64,000 nucleotides of DNA from Nitrospira lenta (GTDB lineage: Bacteria > Nitrospirota > Nitrospiria > Nitrospirales > Nitrospiraceae), in assembly GCF_900403705.1 (NCBI RefSeq), contig NZ_OUNR01000021.1, positions 77,902 to 141,901 on the forward strand, given 5' to 3'. Numbering within the stretch: the stretch's first letter is position 1; each line of letters starts with the position of its first letter. Position numbers and translations under genes: made by a program. The notes under the pieces are model-generated. The model was not told where the DNA came from. It saw nothing but the letters and a program-made list of their open reading frames with translations, and did not search any database. Shown in pieces: positions 53,728-63,276 of the stretch.

Positions 53728-55989
53728 ATGCCTCTCGATGAGCCGCTCAAACAAACCGTGAGTGCCCTCTGTTCCGACGTCGCCGCCGATGTCCTTCAGG
53801 ATTTTCTCAGTCGCATGGATCAGGAGTACTTCCGCCGCTTCGAACCGGCCACCGTCGCACAGCACGTTCGACTCGCCGCGCAACTGACCCCCGATCATCC
53901 CTGTGAAGTCACGATTGTAGAACGCCGCGATCAGCACTTCGATCTGACGCTCGTCGCCTACGACTACTTCTCTGCCTTCGCCAACATCTGCGGGCTCCTT
54001 TCCGCCTTCGGGCTCAACATCGAAGAAGGCCAGATCTATACCTTCGCCGACAGCGCCGCGCCGGTCACAACCCGCAGCGGGTATGCCGGCGGACAACGGA
54101 TACGTCCCAAGAGCCGGCCGGGCTTAAGCCGAAAAAAAATTGTGGATGTCTTTCGCGTACAACCAGGGCGCGGCGTACCATTTGGACCGGATGACCACCA
54201 ACGCCTCATCGCCGAACTCACCACCCTCTTGCAACAACTCGATGCCGGAGAGTTCGATGAAGCGCGCCAAGCCGTGAACCGCCAATTAGTCGAGCAACTG
54301 GGCAAGCGGCGCGGGTCGTTCAGCGGCCTGCTCCACACCGTCCACATCACGTTCGATAACAGTCAGTCGCCCACCGATACGGTGATGGACATTCAATCGG
54401 ACGACACCCCCGCATTTTTGTACGCCTTTGCCAATGCGCTCGCGATGCGCAACATCTATATCGACAAAGCGCAATTCGCCATCGAAGACGGCAAGCTGCA
54501 TGATCGTTTCTACGTCCGCAATCGTCACGGGCAGAAACTGACCGACCTCGCCGATCAACAGCACCTACGCCTGACCGCCGTCCTCATCAAGCAATTCACC
54601 CACGCCCTCACCTGGGCGCCGGACCCGGCCAAAGCGCTCGAAGCCTTCGATCAGTTCCTCGACCTCACTGTGCAGGACACCAAAGGCAAAGCCCAGCAGC
54701 AGGCCCTCGCGTTTCTCGGCGACAAGAAAACCTTCCCCCTCCTCGCCCGCCTGCTCGGCACCAGCGATTTTCTGTGGGAGGATTTTCTGCGCCGCCAACA
54801 CGGCAATCTCCTACCGCTCTTGCAGCATTACCGAGACGCCCCGCTCATCAAGCCGCAGACCGCGCTGCGCAAGGAACTCGACAAGCTCGTGGACAAGGCC
54901 AAGACCGACGAGGCGCGCAAAGAAGCATTGAACCGGTTTAAGGATCAGGAGTTGTTCCGGATCGACATGAAACACATGGTCGAATCCTCCGGCCTGGCCG
55001 ATTTCTCCCAGGCCCTGACCGAACTGGCCGAAGTCATCGTGAGCCGCAGCCTGCGCGACTGCCAGGCCAAGCTGGAGAAACAATACGGCGCGCCGAAGCT
55101 GGCAAATAAAAAACCCTGCCCCTTTGCCATCCTCGGCCAGGGAAAATTCGGCGGCCGCGAACTGGGCTACGCTTCTGATATCGAAGTCCTCTTCGTCTAC
55201 GGCGGCGCAGGACGCACCAGCGGCAAGCAGGGCATCGAAAACAGCGAATACTTCGAACGGCTCGCGCAGGAACTCCTGCAGTGGATCGAGGCCAAGCAAG
55301 AAGGCATCTTCCACCTCGACATCCGCCTGCGCCCTCACGGCGGCAAAGGTTCGCTGACGAATCCGCTGGAAGAAATCATCAGCTACTACAGCCCCACAGG
55401 ATTAGCCGCGCCGTTCGAACGCCAGTCCATGATCAAGCTCCGCACCGTCGCCGGGGATGCGACACTCGGCAAGCAGGTTGAAGCCCATCGGGATCATTAC
55501 GTCTATGGCGGCGAACCCTGGGATCTCCCCACGGCCTTGGATCTGCGCCGGGCGCAATTGAAGCAACTCGTTGAGCCGGGCACGGTGAATGTGAAACACA
55601 GCGCCGGCGGCCTCGTGGATATCGAATACGCCGTGCAGTATCTGCAAGTGATGCACGGACACAAACAGCCGATCTTGCGAACGCCCAACACCATGCAGGC
55701 CTTAGCGGGATTAGTGGAATGCGGGTTGGTGACCAGGCAGGACGGCGAGCAGTTGCGCAAAGCCTACCTTTTTATCCGCATGCTCATCGACGGCCTCCGC
55801 ATGGTACGCGGCAATGCGAAAGACCTCGTCCTCCCCCCATCAGACTCAGAAGAATTCATCTTCCTCGCCCGCCGCGTCGGCTACACCACCGACGACTGGC
55901 AAGCCGGAGCCAGACACCTACAGACGGATATTGAACAGCATATGAAGCTGACGAAAGAGTTTTTTGAGAGGACGTTTGGGAAGGTGTAA
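53728..55989 (+). CDS. GlnE C-terminal-type (adenylyltransferase) domain fused to ACT-like domains
   Basis: Residues 55-150 (FDLTLVAYDYFSAFANICGL, LNIEEGQIYTFADS, KIVDVFRVQPG) and about 200-275 resemble the paired ACT domains of GlnD, which sense glutamine. From about residue 300 on comes a GlnE-type domain, with ILGQGKFGGRELGYASDIEV at about 468, HLDIRLRPHGGKGSLTNPLE and VDIEYAVQYLQVMHGHKQPI. The second Asp of D-x-D is Glu here (SDIE). So the adenylyl-transferring half appears joined to a sensor module. Probably adjusts glutamine synthetase with the neighbouring half-protein. Confidence 0.8.
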   Translation: MPLDEPLKQTVSALCSDVAADVLQDFLSRMDQEYFRRFEPATVAQHVRLAAQLTPDHPCEVTIVERRDQHFDLTLVAYDYFSAFANICGLLSAFGLNIEEGQIYTFADSAAPVTTRSGYAGGQRIRPKSRPGLSRKKIVDVFRVQPGRGVPFGPDDHQRLIAELTTLLQQLDAGEFDEARQAVNRQLVEQLGKRRGSFSGLLHTVHITFDNSQSPTDTVMDIQSDDTPAFLYAFANALAMRNIYIDKAQFAIEDGKLHDRFYVRNRHGQKLTDLADQQHLRLTAVLIKQFTHALTWAPDPAKALEAFDQFLDLTVQDTKGKAQQQALAFLGDKKTFPLLARLLGTSDFLWEDFLRRQHGNLLPLLQHYRDAPLIKPQTALRKELDKLVDKAKTDEARKEALNRFKDQELFRIDMKHMVESSGLADFSQALTELAEVIVSRSLRDCQAKLEKQYGAPKLANKKPCPFAILGQGKFGGRELGYASDIEVLFVYGGAGRTSGKQGIENSEYFERLAQELLQWIEAKQEGIFHLDIRLRPHGGKGSLTNPLEEIISYYSPTGLAAPFERQSMIKLRTVAGDATLGKQVEAHRDHYVYGGEPWDLPTALDLRRAQLKQLVEPGTVNVKHSAGGLVDIEYAVQYLQVMHGHKQPILRTPNTMQALAGLVECGLVTRQDGEQLRKAYLFIRMLIDGLRMVRGNAKDLVLPPSDSEEFIFLARRVGYTTDDWQAGARHLQTDIEQHMKLTKEFFERTFGKV

Positions 55990-56184
55990 GGACAAATGCA
56001 CCTGGGAACACGACAAGCCCCCCTCGCCCCCTTTGCGTTGCTCCAGCCCGTAGGTTCTACACTCAATTTCTGATGAGTCCTGTTGCGTGGAGTCGCGAGA
56101 CATGTCCGTTCGGCAGCAAATGGATTCGAGAGGTGAGCGCTGGTTTGACGTCGGCTGCGTAACCAATGATCTAAAAGGGTAGTC

Positions 56185-57585
56185 ATGAAATATTCAGATG
56201 ACAAAGCCAATGCCACGCACAATGCACTCAATCATCTACTTACGTTCTTGGTTCATCGGTTCAGTCTTCGTGAAGATAAAGCGGATGATAGCGAAATCGA
56301 ACGGCGCATCGGTGACGGGATAGAACTCATTGGGGCAACCCCCTGGATTCTGATATTCGCCATCATTGTTGCATCCGTCGGTTTAAATGTGAATTCCACT
56401 GCGGTCATCATCGGTGCCATGCTGATTTCTCCGCTCATGGGACCCATCATGGGCGTGGGACTCGGCATGGCGGTGTACGATTTTTCTTTGGTCAAGCGCG
56501 CCCTTTTGAATCTGGGTATCGCCACGTTGATCAGCCTTATCGTATCCGCACTCTATTTTTCAATTTCACCTCTACACCAAGTCCAATCTGAACTGCTCGC
56601 GAGAACCACCCCTACCATTTGGGACGTGCTGATTGCGTTGTTCGGCGGCTTGGCTGGCATCGTGGGAGTGACGCGCAAAGAAAAATCCAATGTCATTCCT
56701 GGGGTTGCGATTGCCACGGCGTTGATGCCGCCTATTTGCACGGCTGGTTTTGGTGTTGCCACCGGTGAGTGGCGTTTTGCTGCGGGTGCCTTGTACCTGT
56801 ACACCATCAACTGCGTGTTCATTGCCCTGGCAACGATGATCGGCTTACGGATTTTACGGCTAGCGCCACACCGCTTTGCGGACGACACCATCGCCTGGCG
56901 CGTAAAAGTCTGGCTTGTGGTTTTAGCGCTGTGCACGGCGTTACCAAGCGCGTATCTGGCAGCCACTCTCGTGAACGAAGAGGTCTTCAAATCACGAGCA
57001 CGGCAGTTTGTCGATCAGGAGTTTGCCTTCCCCAACACCCATGCGGCCGAACTGAAAATCGATCCCAAAACGCAAACGATCGAACTCTCTTTGATTGGTG
57101 CGCCACTGACAAAATCAACACTCCAAACCATTGAAGGCCGTTTGGCCGCTGCTCACTTAGAGCAGGCACGCATTGTTGTCCACCAGTCAAGCGATGACAA
57201 AGTGGATGTCACCGCCTTGAAGTCCTCTTTATTAAGTGATCTGTACCGGGACGGCCAAGAAGCGTCACACAAAAAAGATGCTGAAATCCTCAGACTACAA
57301 AATGAGATTGCATCAAGAAATGTGCTGTTCGCAATTGCAGAAGATATTGCGCATGAGCTTCGCGCCCAGTACCCGCTCATCACGCAGGTCATGGTTGGCG
57401 AAGGTCTGGTGTTCACGGAAAACGCTCCCGCGAAAACCATGCAACATCTCCGCGTTTCATCCAGCGCCCCCCTTTCAACAAGGGATCGGAAACGCATTGA
57501 GGGTTGGTTCAAGGTCAGAACAAAGACAGAGGATGTGATGGTAAATTTTGAAAGCCAGGCCCCCAAAGCCAGGCCTAAGCATTAG
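56185..57585 (+). CDS. DUF389-family integral membrane protein
   Basis: Five to six membrane helices in residues 50-265 carry the family's conserved stretches NSTAVIIGAMLISPLMGPIM, GVGLGMAVYDFSLVKRALLN and VIPGVAIATALMPPICTAGF. The C-terminal 190 residues are soluble and contain a BON-like alternating pattern (ELKIDPKTQTIELSLIGAPL). Function unknown. Base composition is AT-richer than its neighbours, which suggests acquisition. It begins 195 bases after the glnE-like gene. Confidence 0.8.
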   Translation: MKYSDDKANATHNALNHLLTFLVHRFSLREDKADDSEIERRIGDGIELIGATPWILIFAIIVASVGLNVNSTAVIIGAMLISPLMGPIMGVGLGMAVYDFSLVKRALLNLGIATLISLIVSALYFSISPLHQVQSELLARTTPTIWDVLIALFGGLAGIVGVTRKEKSNVIPGVAIATALMPPICTAGFGVATGEWRFAAGALYLYTINCVFIALATMIGLRILRLAPHRFADDTIAWRVKVWLVVLALCTALPSAYLAATLVNEEVFKSRARQFVDQEFAFPNTHAAELKIDPKTQTIELSLIGAPLTKSTLQTIEGRLAAAHLEQARIVVHQSSDDKVDVTALKSSLLSDLYRDGQEASHKKDAEILRLQNEIASRNVLFAIAEDIAHELRAQYPLITQVMVGEGLVFTENAPAKTMQHLRVSSSAPLSTRDRKRIEGWFKVRTKTEDVMVNFESQAPKARPKH

Positions 57586-57632
57586 AATCAACGGTCGTCG
57601 AACACCCTTGCCGACAGACTCGTGGGAAGAAA

Positions 57633-57762
57633 AAGGTGTCAGGAACCATTTGGCAGCCCGATACGGTTGGAGCAGATGGTTACACAGTAGGACTTAGGCT
57701 CGACGGCGCGAGATCAAGGGAGACCAAAGCAAGGACTGGAGAACAATGGTTCCTGACACCTT
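57633..57762. repeat. 18-bp perfect inverted repeat around a 94-bp segment
   Basis: AAGGTGTCAGGAACCATT (57633-57650) and AATGGTTCCTGACACCTT (57745-57762). The right arm cuts into the transposase fragment at 57768, so this is probably a small insertion or the scar of one. The segment itself encodes nothing recognisable. Confidence 0.6.
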
Positions 57763-57869
57763 ATTCTGTTCAGCTCACGGGCAATCTCAGCCGCGGGGCG
57801 TTGTCCGGCATTGAGCAATTGCACGGCTTGCCGCTTAAACTCGGGGGTGAACCGTCGTCGTTGGCCCAT
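57714..57869 (-). pseudogene. fragment of an IS3-type transposase OrfA
   Basis: From ATG 57869 the frame reads RRRFTPEFKRQAVQLLNAGQ, then RPAAEIAREL, the N-terminal helix-turn-helix of IS3-family OrfA proteins, with GAGGAGGT upstream. Similarity stops after about 34 codons, where the inverted-repeat segment begins; the rest of orfA and all of orfB are missing. The upstream stretch near 57905-57925 probably contains the left end of the IS. Confidence 0.75.
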
Positions 57870-58234
57870 GTCGCACCTCCTCGGGAGCTATCGTGCCCCC
57901 ATTTGAGGTGTCCGTCAAATCCGGGCTAGCTCAGGAGTCTTTTCTGATTGCTCGGCTGCATGAACACACCATCAGCACGATCCCCGACATTTGCCCCCCC
58001 CCCACTACCCCTCAGTGCGTTCACGACCTTCGTATTGACTCTCACACCCCAGGAACGTAGCCTGAGCGCATTCACTCCCTCTAGAATAAAGACTTCGTCA
58101 CGAATCCCTAGCCCCCCTAGCCCTCATGCGTGTCACTCTGAATGAAGTACTCTACCAAATAGCTGCAGGCTACCAGTGAGTTCAGCTCGCAGAGGACACC
58201 GCTGGCTGGAGATTTCTGGAAGGACACTACATTG
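57870..58234. other. intergenic, remains of an IS end and no genes
   Basis: After the transposase start the sequence becomes Pro/Ser-coding in one frame (57948-58145) with a C-run near 58000. No ribosome site or homology supports a gene. It may contain the promoter of the FAD-protein gene. No other structure was found. Confidence 0.35.
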
Positions 58235-59365
58235 ATGGCGGGCGATATCCAAACCTCGGTTGCCATTGTCGGAGGCGGGCTTGCTGGCCTCTATGCGGCA
58301 CGGCGGCTTCATGCGCTTGGCATCGACTTCCACCTGTTCGAGGCCCGTGATCGGCTGGGTGGGCGCATTCTCTCCGCCAACGACCAGGGCCACTCTTCGA
58401 ACGATGGTTTTGACCTTGGTCCTTCCTGGTTCTGGCCGGAGATGCAGCGAGGCCTGGCGGCTCTCGTTGACGAGTTGGGGCTTGAGACCTTTCCCCAATA
58501 TAGCGATGGCGATATGGTCGTTGAACGGCTGCCTCATGAGGAGCCGAGACGCTATCAGGGAATGCCGCAAGCACCTCAATCCATGCGTGTTGCTGGGGGC
58601 ACCGGGGCATTCATTCCAGCCCTTTCTAAAACGCTCCCCCCTGAGGCAGTACGGCTCGGCATGCGTGTGCGCCATGCGACGCTCAATAACTCAGACGTTC
58701 TGTTAACGATCGTAGCTCCCGACGGGGCTGAACACGACGTCGCAGCAGAGCACGTGATCTTCGCGCTTCCACCACGTCTTCTTGCATCATCGGTGTCCTT
58801 TACTCCGGACATCGACTCTGCCACCGCTATTCTCTGGCGCCACACACCGACATGGATGGCGCCCCACGCGAAGTTTTTCGCGCTCTATCGGCAATCCTTT
58901 TGGCGCGACGCCGGGTTGTCTGGAACGGCCCAAAGCCAGGTAGGCCCACTTGTCGAAATCCATGATGCCACCACGGCCTCAGGCATGCCGGCCCTCTTTG
59001 GATTTCTTGGCGTACACGCGGATCAGCGAGTCGCACTCGGTGAAGACGCTCTCACACACGCGTGCATTACTCAGCTGGCTCGATTGTTTGGACCGGAAGC
59101 CGGGCGCCCTCACGCTACGCTCCTCAAGGACTGGGCCGCAGATCCCCTCACTGCGACAGCAGATGACCGTGCACCAACCGGACATCCCGAACCCGCACGA
59201 ATACCCTGGGTGACTGGTGTCTGGAAGAACCGCATGTTTCTTGCCGGCAGCGAAACCAGCACCACGGCGCCAGGCTACTTGGCTGGAGCCATTGCCGCAG
59301 CGGAACGAGCGGTATCTGATCTACGCAGTAGGAGACAAAACGAAGGGGGTGGGCATCTTTTCTAA
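58235..59365 (+). CDS. FAD-dependent amine oxidase-like protein
   Basis: The N-terminal dinucleotide fold VAIVGGGLAGLYAARRLHAL (GxGxxG with the flanking residues), followed by FHLFEARDRLGGRI, is the start of the flavin amine oxidase family. The C-terminal FAD contact is ETSTTAPGYLAGAIAAAERA, with FLAGSE preceding it. 376 aa is short for monoamine oxidase, close to NAD(P)-binding small FAD proteins. Substrate unknown. ATG 58235 is preferred because of GGAAGGA upstream. Confidence 0.8.
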   Translation: MAGDIQTSVAIVGGGLAGLYAARRLHALGIDFHLFEARDRLGGRILSANDQGHSSNDGFDLGPSWFWPEMQRGLAALVDELGLETFPQYSDGDMVVERLPHEEPRRYQGMPQAPQSMRVAGGTGAFIPALSKTLPPEAVRLGMRVRHATLNNSDVLLTIVAPDGAEHDVAAEHVIFALPPRLLASSVSFTPDIDSATAILWRHTPTWMAPHAKFFALYRQSFWRDAGLSGTAQSQVGPLVEIHDATTASGMPALFGFLGVHADQRVALGEDALTHACITQLARLFGPEAGRPHATLLKDWAADPLTATADDRAPTGHPEPARIPWVTGVWKNRMFLAGSETSTTAPGYLAGAIAAAERAVSDLRSRRQNEGGGHLF

Positions 59366-59541
59366 TTGCTCAGCGGGACAGATGCACCACCAACCTGAAC
59401 GTTTGAGTTTCAACCGTCTGCTTCTTGGCATCAGCCCGTACGCCGGACATTCACCCTCCCCGTCTGCCTTGCCTCTCTCTGCCTCCGCCCTTTAGGATGG
59501 CCTCGGAAGTTCTGAGACCGCATACCCATAGAGGAATTCAC

Positions 59542-60186
59542 ATGGACGCAAGTTTTTGGCATAACCGATGGCAGACGAACCAGACAGGCTGGCATGAGCG
59601 CGCCGTCAACCCGCTGCTGACCACACACTTTCCTTCCTTGAACGTGCCACCTGGCGGGCGTGTCTTTGTGCCGCTCTGCGGGAAGTCTCTCGATCTCGGC
59701 TGGCTCTTGCCTCGCGGCTATGCGGTCGCCGGAGCGGAGCTCAGCGAGTTGGCCGTGACGCAGCTCTTCGCAGAACTGAAAATGGACGCTCGTATCTCGG
59801 AGGTCGGTAAACTCAAGCATTTTCACGGAGAAAAGATCGACATCTTCGTCGGCGATATCTTTGACCTATCCCGCGAAATCCTCGGCCCTGTTGACGCAGT
59901 CTATGACCGGGCCGCCCTGGTCGCACTACCGGAGGCTGTGCGGACTCGCTACACGGCGCATCTCAAATCCATCACAGCCTTGGCGCCCCAACTGGTCATC
60001 GGCTATGAGTACGACCAAACCGTCGTGGCAGGGCCGCCGTTTTCAGTGACCTCCGATGAACTCCGTCGCCATTACAGCGATAGCTATACCCTCACGCTGC
60101 TGGCTCGCGAGGATGTCCCCGGCGGGCTCAAAGGAAAATGTCCGGCAACCGAACATATCTGGCGGTTGAACAAGCGGCCGGGCTAG
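59542..60186 (+). CDS. thiopurine S-methyltransferase (TPMT) family protein
   Basis: 214 aa from ATG 59542 with GAGGAA upstream. The start DASFWHNRWQTNQTGWHE and motif I GRVFVPLCGKSLDLGWL are characteristic of bacterial Tpm, as are GAELSELAVTQLFAEL and the end GGLKGKCPATEHIWRL. Bacterial members methylate selenium, tellurium or thiol compounds (family knowledge). Upstream ORF sequence from 59425 is not part of it. Confidence 0.87.
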   Translation: MDASFWHNRWQTNQTGWHERAVNPLLTTHFPSLNVPPGGRVFVPLCGKSLDLGWLLPRGYAVAGAELSELAVTQLFAELKMDARISEVGKLKHFHGEKIDIFVGDIFDLSREILGPVDAVYDRAALVALPEAVRTRYTAHLKSITALAPQLVIGYEYDQTVVAGPPFSVTSDELRRHYSDSYTLTLLAREDVPGGLKGKCPATEHIWRLNKRPG

Positions 60187-60224
60187 AGCATCCGACAGGG
60201 GACGCTTCTTCGCTTCGCCTCACG

Positions 60225-60782
60225 TCACCGCAGCCGCACACGAATGGTTTTGTCGGTTGACGTTGCCTCATCGAGCGGCGAGTACCTGTAGCCCAGCTTC
60301 ATGGACTTCACATCAGCCAGTTTGTCCGGTTGCTTTGAGATCGGCCCGATCCGCAGCCATACCGTCTTCGAGTCATCCCCGCCTGGCCGGAGATGCGCCG
60401 GCAGGAATGTCGACTGATCCACTGCCTCCCAGACCAAGACCTGATCGATGGTCATGCCGGTATCTTTCCGCACCTTATGGCCGATTTCCAACGGCACCTT
60501 AGGAGAATCGGGAAGACTCAACGCCTCAAGGTACACGCCGTGTTCGCTGACATTGCGCAGCGTCAGCTCGACGACGTAGTAATCACCCTCCCGATGGCTT
60601 GAAGCGATTTGGATAAACAGATCGGTATTACCCAGATAGGCTTTGTACATCGCACTGCCCACCGCCGGCCCGAACTTCTCGAACAGCGTGGCCATGCCTT
60701 CGATAATCGGCCCTTCCAGGCCAGTCAATGCCTTCGGACCGCCCTGCGCCCGCCCCGTCGGAGTCTGTTTTGCCTTGGCCAT
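60225..60782 (-). CDS. hypothetical protein, 185 aa
   Basis: ATG 60782 (AKAKQTPTGRAQ) follows AAGGAGGA. The first 45 residues are basic and Gly-rich. The rest is a beta-rich domain (DYYVVELTLRNVSEHGVYLE, TVWLRIGPISKQPDKLADVK) with the look of an immunoglobulin-like fold. No signal peptide, so it may be cytoplasmic. No family recognised. Confidence 0.65.
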   Translation of the reverse strand: MAKAKQTPTGRAQGGPKALTGLEGPIIEGMATLFEKFGPAVGSAMYKAYLGNTDLFIQIASSHREGDYYVVELTLRNVSEHGVYLEALSLPDSPKVPLEIGHKVRKDTGMTIDQVLVWEAVDQSTFLPAHLRPGGDDSKTVWLRIGPISKQPDKLADVKSMKLGYRYSPLDEATSTDKTIRVRLR

Positions 60783-61362
60783 CCGCTCCTCCTTCACTGT
60801 CGAGTTGTGGTGATGCCGCAGCTCCGCGCCGGTTGCACTCCAGTTCCCAGCGTTAAGCGCGGAGCGCAGGGTACCAGAAGCCGTTTCTCAGTGCACGGTA
60901 CTCTCATCATGCTGATGAGGCGGCACCGAGGTGAGGTCCTTTTCGCCTGCCGCCGCAGCGCGAAGGATCTGGCACTCCATCGCCATTCACACGTCTCCCC
61001 AATTATGCCGTTTAAAGACGCTCCCAAAACCGTGATCCGCGATGTGTATGACGATCTCAATCGGGCGACGCTCGAAGAAGCCCGCAACAACGGGTGGTTC
61101 TAGCGGTTCCACCGGCCAGCGCCTGCTCCAGCGACACCACGGCTGAAACCAGCTGGAGCAGAAACGATTGTCCGTCAAATCGGAGCGCGCGCAGTGAGCC
61201 CTTATTTCCTTTCATGGTGCGATAACAAGGTCTTGCATCTTCCACTGAAGGTTTTGCATCATGATACGCCGAGGTGGGACGGAAGATCGCGCATCGCGCT
61301 GCCCCGAACCCACAGGAAGAACAAGGACCTGAGCCTCACCCCTTGGACCGAGGGTTTTCCCC
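60783..61362. other. intergenic region, one doubtful small frame
   Basis: A short + strand frame ending at 61103 gives PFKDAPKTVIRDVYDDLNRA and ends LEEARNNGWF, a natural-looking helical end, but the upstream part is Arg/His-rich and the start is unclear (60908 or near 61005). It could be the end of a lost gene. No repeats or RNA genes were found. Confidence 0.3.
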
Positions 61363-62745
61363 ATGAGCATTCCCCGAAAAATCCTGCCCGCGCTGGGCGC
61401 GACCATCCTCGCGCTGCTCTTAGCGCTGGGAGTCTATCGCTCATTGACGACCACTCAGATGGTGTCGATTGCCACGGGCATTCAGGGCAGCGGTTACTAT
61501 GAGTTAGGCCAAAAGATCGAACAGATCCTCCGGTCCGACTTTGAACAGCAGCCCCTCGAAGCGCCGCTCATCTTCCAGCACATAGATTCTCATGGCCCTC
61601 AAGAGAATCTTCAGCTATTGGCTCACCGGGAAGCTCAATTGGGAATGGCGCTGGAAGGCCTGTCCGTCAAACCCAAAGAATCGGGCAGCGCAGATATCCG
61701 TGGACTGATAAAAATATCCAGCTCAAATCTGCACATCATCGTCAGACCACAGCTGAGCCACCAGCTGGGCAAACCCATTACTCAACTGTCCGACCTCGTT
61801 GACAATGTACGCCGGCGACTGGGGCGTCCGCTCCGAGTCTACATCGGCTCTCCGAACGGATCGACCCACACGGTGATGAGTCACATCCTGACCTACTACA
61901 AAACATCGACGGGGACCGATCTGGGATGGGAACTCACTGAGCGCGGTTCCTACGTCGACGCCGCGGATGATTTTCTCCACGACCGCATTGACGTCCTCTG
62001 CCTGTTAGTGGCGACCGGGAGCCCCGTCGCCGTGACCATGTCGCAACATGGCCTCTTAGTGCCACTTTCTGAAGGAGTGATTAATGCGATCCACACGCTG
62101 CATCCGGCCTTATCGGCGCAAACCATTCCCGCAGGTGTGTACAACAAGGATTTCCCGAGCGTGGCCATCACCACCCTTGGAGCAGAAGATATCCTCGTAG
62201 CCAACGGTGAAGTGAGCAGCCGCCTGGCCTATCAGATTGTGCGCACCCTAGCCCTTCACTGGCCGGAGCTGCAAACCGGCATGCTGCTACCCGAGGATTT
62301 CTCCAAAGCGCAGCTCAGCCAAAACGACTATTTCCCGCTCCACCCAGGAGCTGTCGCCTATTACAAAGGCGGAAACGTCCCGCTCTGGCCATGGTTCGAG
62401 GGCATCCTCGCCGTTCTCATTGAGCAGCGGGATATCGTCTTGTCTATCCTCGGTGGCATCCCAACGGTCTATGCCTTGCTCTATGCCTGGGTCCAACGCC
62501 GGCGCGTCACGCATCTCATGACTCAAATCGCAACCCTGCGGCACCAAGATGAAATCGATCATACCGCCATCGAAAACATCCGCATGCATGCCCTGACACT
62601 CATGGCAGAAGACAAACTCAGCCGCGATAGCTATACCTCTCTCAATGAATTTATCGATGCCCAGCTCAGCCAGACGTCGCTCAAGAGCGATCGCGCCGCG
62701 AAACTGGCAGCTCAAAAAGAATCCGCCCCGCCGCCGTCACCGTAG
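61363..62745 (+). CDS. TAXI-family solute-binding protein with membrane anchors
   Basis: An N-terminal helix (LPALGATILALLLALGVYRS) is followed by a periplasmic-binding domain of the TAXI type (VSIATGIQGSGYYELGQKIE, YIGSPNGSTHTVMSHILTYY and a long C-lobe). A second hydrophobic segment near residue 360 (IVLSILGGIPTVYALLYAWV) and a coiled, charged tail follow, so it is not a freely diffusing binding protein but is probably held at both ends. TRAP permease genes are not nearby, so it may sense rather than transport. A Pro-rich end closes it. Confidence 0.78.
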   Translation: MSIPRKILPALGATILALLLALGVYRSLTTTQMVSIATGIQGSGYYELGQKIEQILRSDFEQQPLEAPLIFQHIDSHGPQENLQLLAHREAQLGMALEGLSVKPKESGSADIRGLIKISSSNLHIIVRPQLSHQLGKPITQLSDLVDNVRRRLGRPLRVYIGSPNGSTHTVMSHILTYYKTSTGTDLGWELTERGSYVDAADDFLHDRIDVLCLLVATGSPVAVTMSQHGLLVPLSEGVINAIHTLHPALSAQTIPAGVYNKDFPSVAITTLGAEDILVANGEVSSRLAYQIVRTLALHWPELQTGMLLPEDFSKAQLSQNDYFPLHPGAVAYYKGGNVPLWPWFEGILAVLIEQRDIVLSILGGIPTVYALLYAWVQRRRVTHLMTQIATLRHQDEIDHTAIENIRMHALTLMAEDKLSRDSYTSLNEFIDAQLSQTSLKSDRAAKLAAQKESAPPPSP

Positions 62746-62900
62746 CCGGCGAACGATCCTTTCCAGTTCGTGTCACCTCGATAAAGACACCCGCCGCCAA
62801 GAGACCGGCAATGTCCCGAGCGATCTCTCGATGGCAACCGCGCAGGAGCCTGAACTGACTATGCCGCAATCGACTTGGTCGGCGGATATGGCGTGCTCAG

Positions 62901-63044
62901 TCAGCGCCGCCGCGCTGCCGGAATAACCTCTGCCCAACAGAACCCTGCGGCGACGGCCATTGCCAAGAACCATCCAAGACGAAATATTCCGACTTCATCG
63001 TACATCGCCCGCCCCTGCTCCATGCCGTAACATTGCTTTCGCAT
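62901..63044 (-). CDS. small single-helix membrane protein, 47 aa
   Basis: ATG 63044 behind GAGAGGAGG. The frame gives RKQCYGMEQGRAMYDEVGIF then the helix RLGWFLAMAVAAGFCWAEVI and a basic end AARRR. The single hydrophobic helix and good ribosome site suggest a real small protein. The alternative is chance. The rest of the 62746-63276 gap shows nothing else. Confidence 0.4.
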   Translation of the reverse strand: MRKQCYGMEQGRAMYDEVGIFRLGWFLAMAVAAGFCWAEVIPAARRR

Positions 63045-63276
63045 GTCATGCCTCCTCTCGACGGTCTGGTGTACCCTTCCCGTACGCGTCTCGCGCTTCG
63101 GCGCTGCAAGACAAGTCAGCAACTGACGTACCGCACACGGTTGCACACGGAACGCGCAAAAGACCGCGAACAAAAGCCGATTGACGATGTGAAAGAATCA
63201 GTGAAGGAACAACGTCACACGTGAGCGCGTGCTGATCGCAATGAATCGCGAAATGTCACCGAAGCAGCCGCAGTTA

